From the NCBI GenBank assembly GCA_027311205.1, contig DAICZI010000117.1, forward strand, positions 1 through 6,115: 6,115 nt of DNA, read 5' to 3'. The stretch is from Beijerinckiaceae bacterium. GTDB taxonomy: Bacteria; Pseudomonadota; Alphaproteobacteria; Rhizobiales; Beijerinckiaceae. This document shows positions 5,685 through 6,115 of the stretch, piece after piece. Numbering within the stretch: the stretch's first letter is position 1; every line of letters begins with the position of its first letter. The notes below the pieces were generated by a model. It did not search any database. It was not told where the DNA came from and saw only the letters and a program-made list of their open reading frames with translations. Made by a program: the position numbers and the translations under genes.

Positions 5685-6115
5685 ATGGCCCTGCCGCCGC
5701 ACCTTCAAGCCAAATTGTGCATTCCCGTGATTGCCGCGCCGTTGTTCATCATTTCCAATCCCGATCTGGTGATCGCCCAGTGCAAGGCGGGCGTTGTCGG
5801 CTCGTTTCCCTCGCTCAACGCCCGGCCGATTTCGCAACTTGATGAATGGTTGCACCAGATTACCGAGGCCCTGGCTGCGCATGACAAGGCCCATCCTGAA
5901 CGGCCTTCCGCGCCTTTCGCCGTCAACCAGATCGTTCACAAGACCAACAACCGCCTCGATCAGGACATGGCGCTTTGCGAAAAATGGAAACCGCAGATCG
6001 TCATAACCTCGCTCGGCGCGCGCGAGGATGTGAACCATGCCGTGCATGGCTGGGGCGGGATGACGATGCATGACATCATCACCGAGCGCTTTGCCCGCAA
6101 AGCCATCGAGAAGGG
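5685..6115 (+). CDS. Nitronate monooxygenase / 2-nitropropane dioxygenase-like flavoprotein (N-terminal part, cut by window edge)
   Basis: The first 143 codons of a plus-strand gene that stays open to the right edge; complete family members run to roughly 320-350 residues. The start MALPPHLQAKLCIPVIAAPLF is the first strand of an FMN-binding TIM barrel, in which the AAPLF segment (17-21) corresponds to the QAPM segment of nitronate monooxygenases. It is followed by VIAQCKAGVVGSFPSLNARP (29-48), a conserved FAVNQIVH (78-85) and an ITSLGAR strand (107-113), all typical of the PF03060 family. Known members oxidise alkyl nitronates with FMN and oxygen, but the family also contains FabK-like enoyl reductases and quinone reductases, and the missing C-terminal half holds the deciding residues. 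It is divergent from the operon across about 200 bases, so a shared control region is possible, though no metabolic link is evident. Confidence 0.82.
   Translation, partial: MALPPHLQAKLCIPVIAAPLFIISNPDLVIAQCKAGVVGSFPSLNARPISQLDEWLHQITEALAAHDKAHPERPSAPFAVNQIVHKTNNRLDQDMALCEKWKPQIVITSLGAREDVNHAVHGWGGMTMHDIITERFARKAIEK

Noticed and set aside
5661..6071. Minus-strand 136-codon frame opposite the nitronate monooxygenase-like gene
   Set aside because: The plus strand here matches a known flavoprotein family with a good ribosome site; the opposite frame has no domain.

Overview
The window (GC-rich, roughly 60% by eye) looks like chromosomal DNA of a proteobacterium. Protein style and gene set suggest an alphaproteobacterium, perhaps a lignin- or aromatic-using member of the Rhizobiales; this is inference, because no rRNA or marker gene is present. 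No tRNA, rRNA, CRISPR array, transposase or prophage gene was seen.

Positions 5484 down to 1 hold one tight minus-strand operon of five genes, in transcription order: a crotonase-type enoyl-CoA hydratase (5484-4690), a feruloyl-CoA synthase (4651-2789, GTG start), a thiolase (2783-1524), a 4-hydroxybenzoyl-CoA thioesterase-like hotdog protein (1514-1095) and a periplasmic substrate-binding protein of a LivK-type ABC importer (1069-1, cut by the window edge). Gaps run from 5 to 38 bases, so transcription as one unit is very likely.

Together the genes read as a hydroxycinnamate (ferulate, p-coumarate, caffeate) catabolic module. The binding protein captures the acid, the synthase makes the CoA thioester, the hydratase adds water to the side chain, the thiolase removes acetyl-CoA and the thioesterase releases the aromatic acid. 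The hydratase keeps both classical catalytic glutamates and lacks the signature of the retro-aldol hydratase-lyase. With the thiolase and thioesterase this favours a CoA-dependent beta-oxidation route over the vanillin route. The 3-hydroxyacyl-CoA dehydrogenase that route needs is not in the window.

Positions 5489-5684 form a divergent control region with an AT-rich promoter-like block for the operon, two short inverted repeats and two outward-facing copies of CTTGACGG. From 5685 a plus-strand gene begins, the N-terminal part of a nitronate monooxygenase-like flavoprotein that runs off the right edge.

The content is a recognisable kind of catabolic operon rather than an undescribed system. 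The points of interest are the enzyme combination, the regulatory architecture and several start-codon ambiguities.
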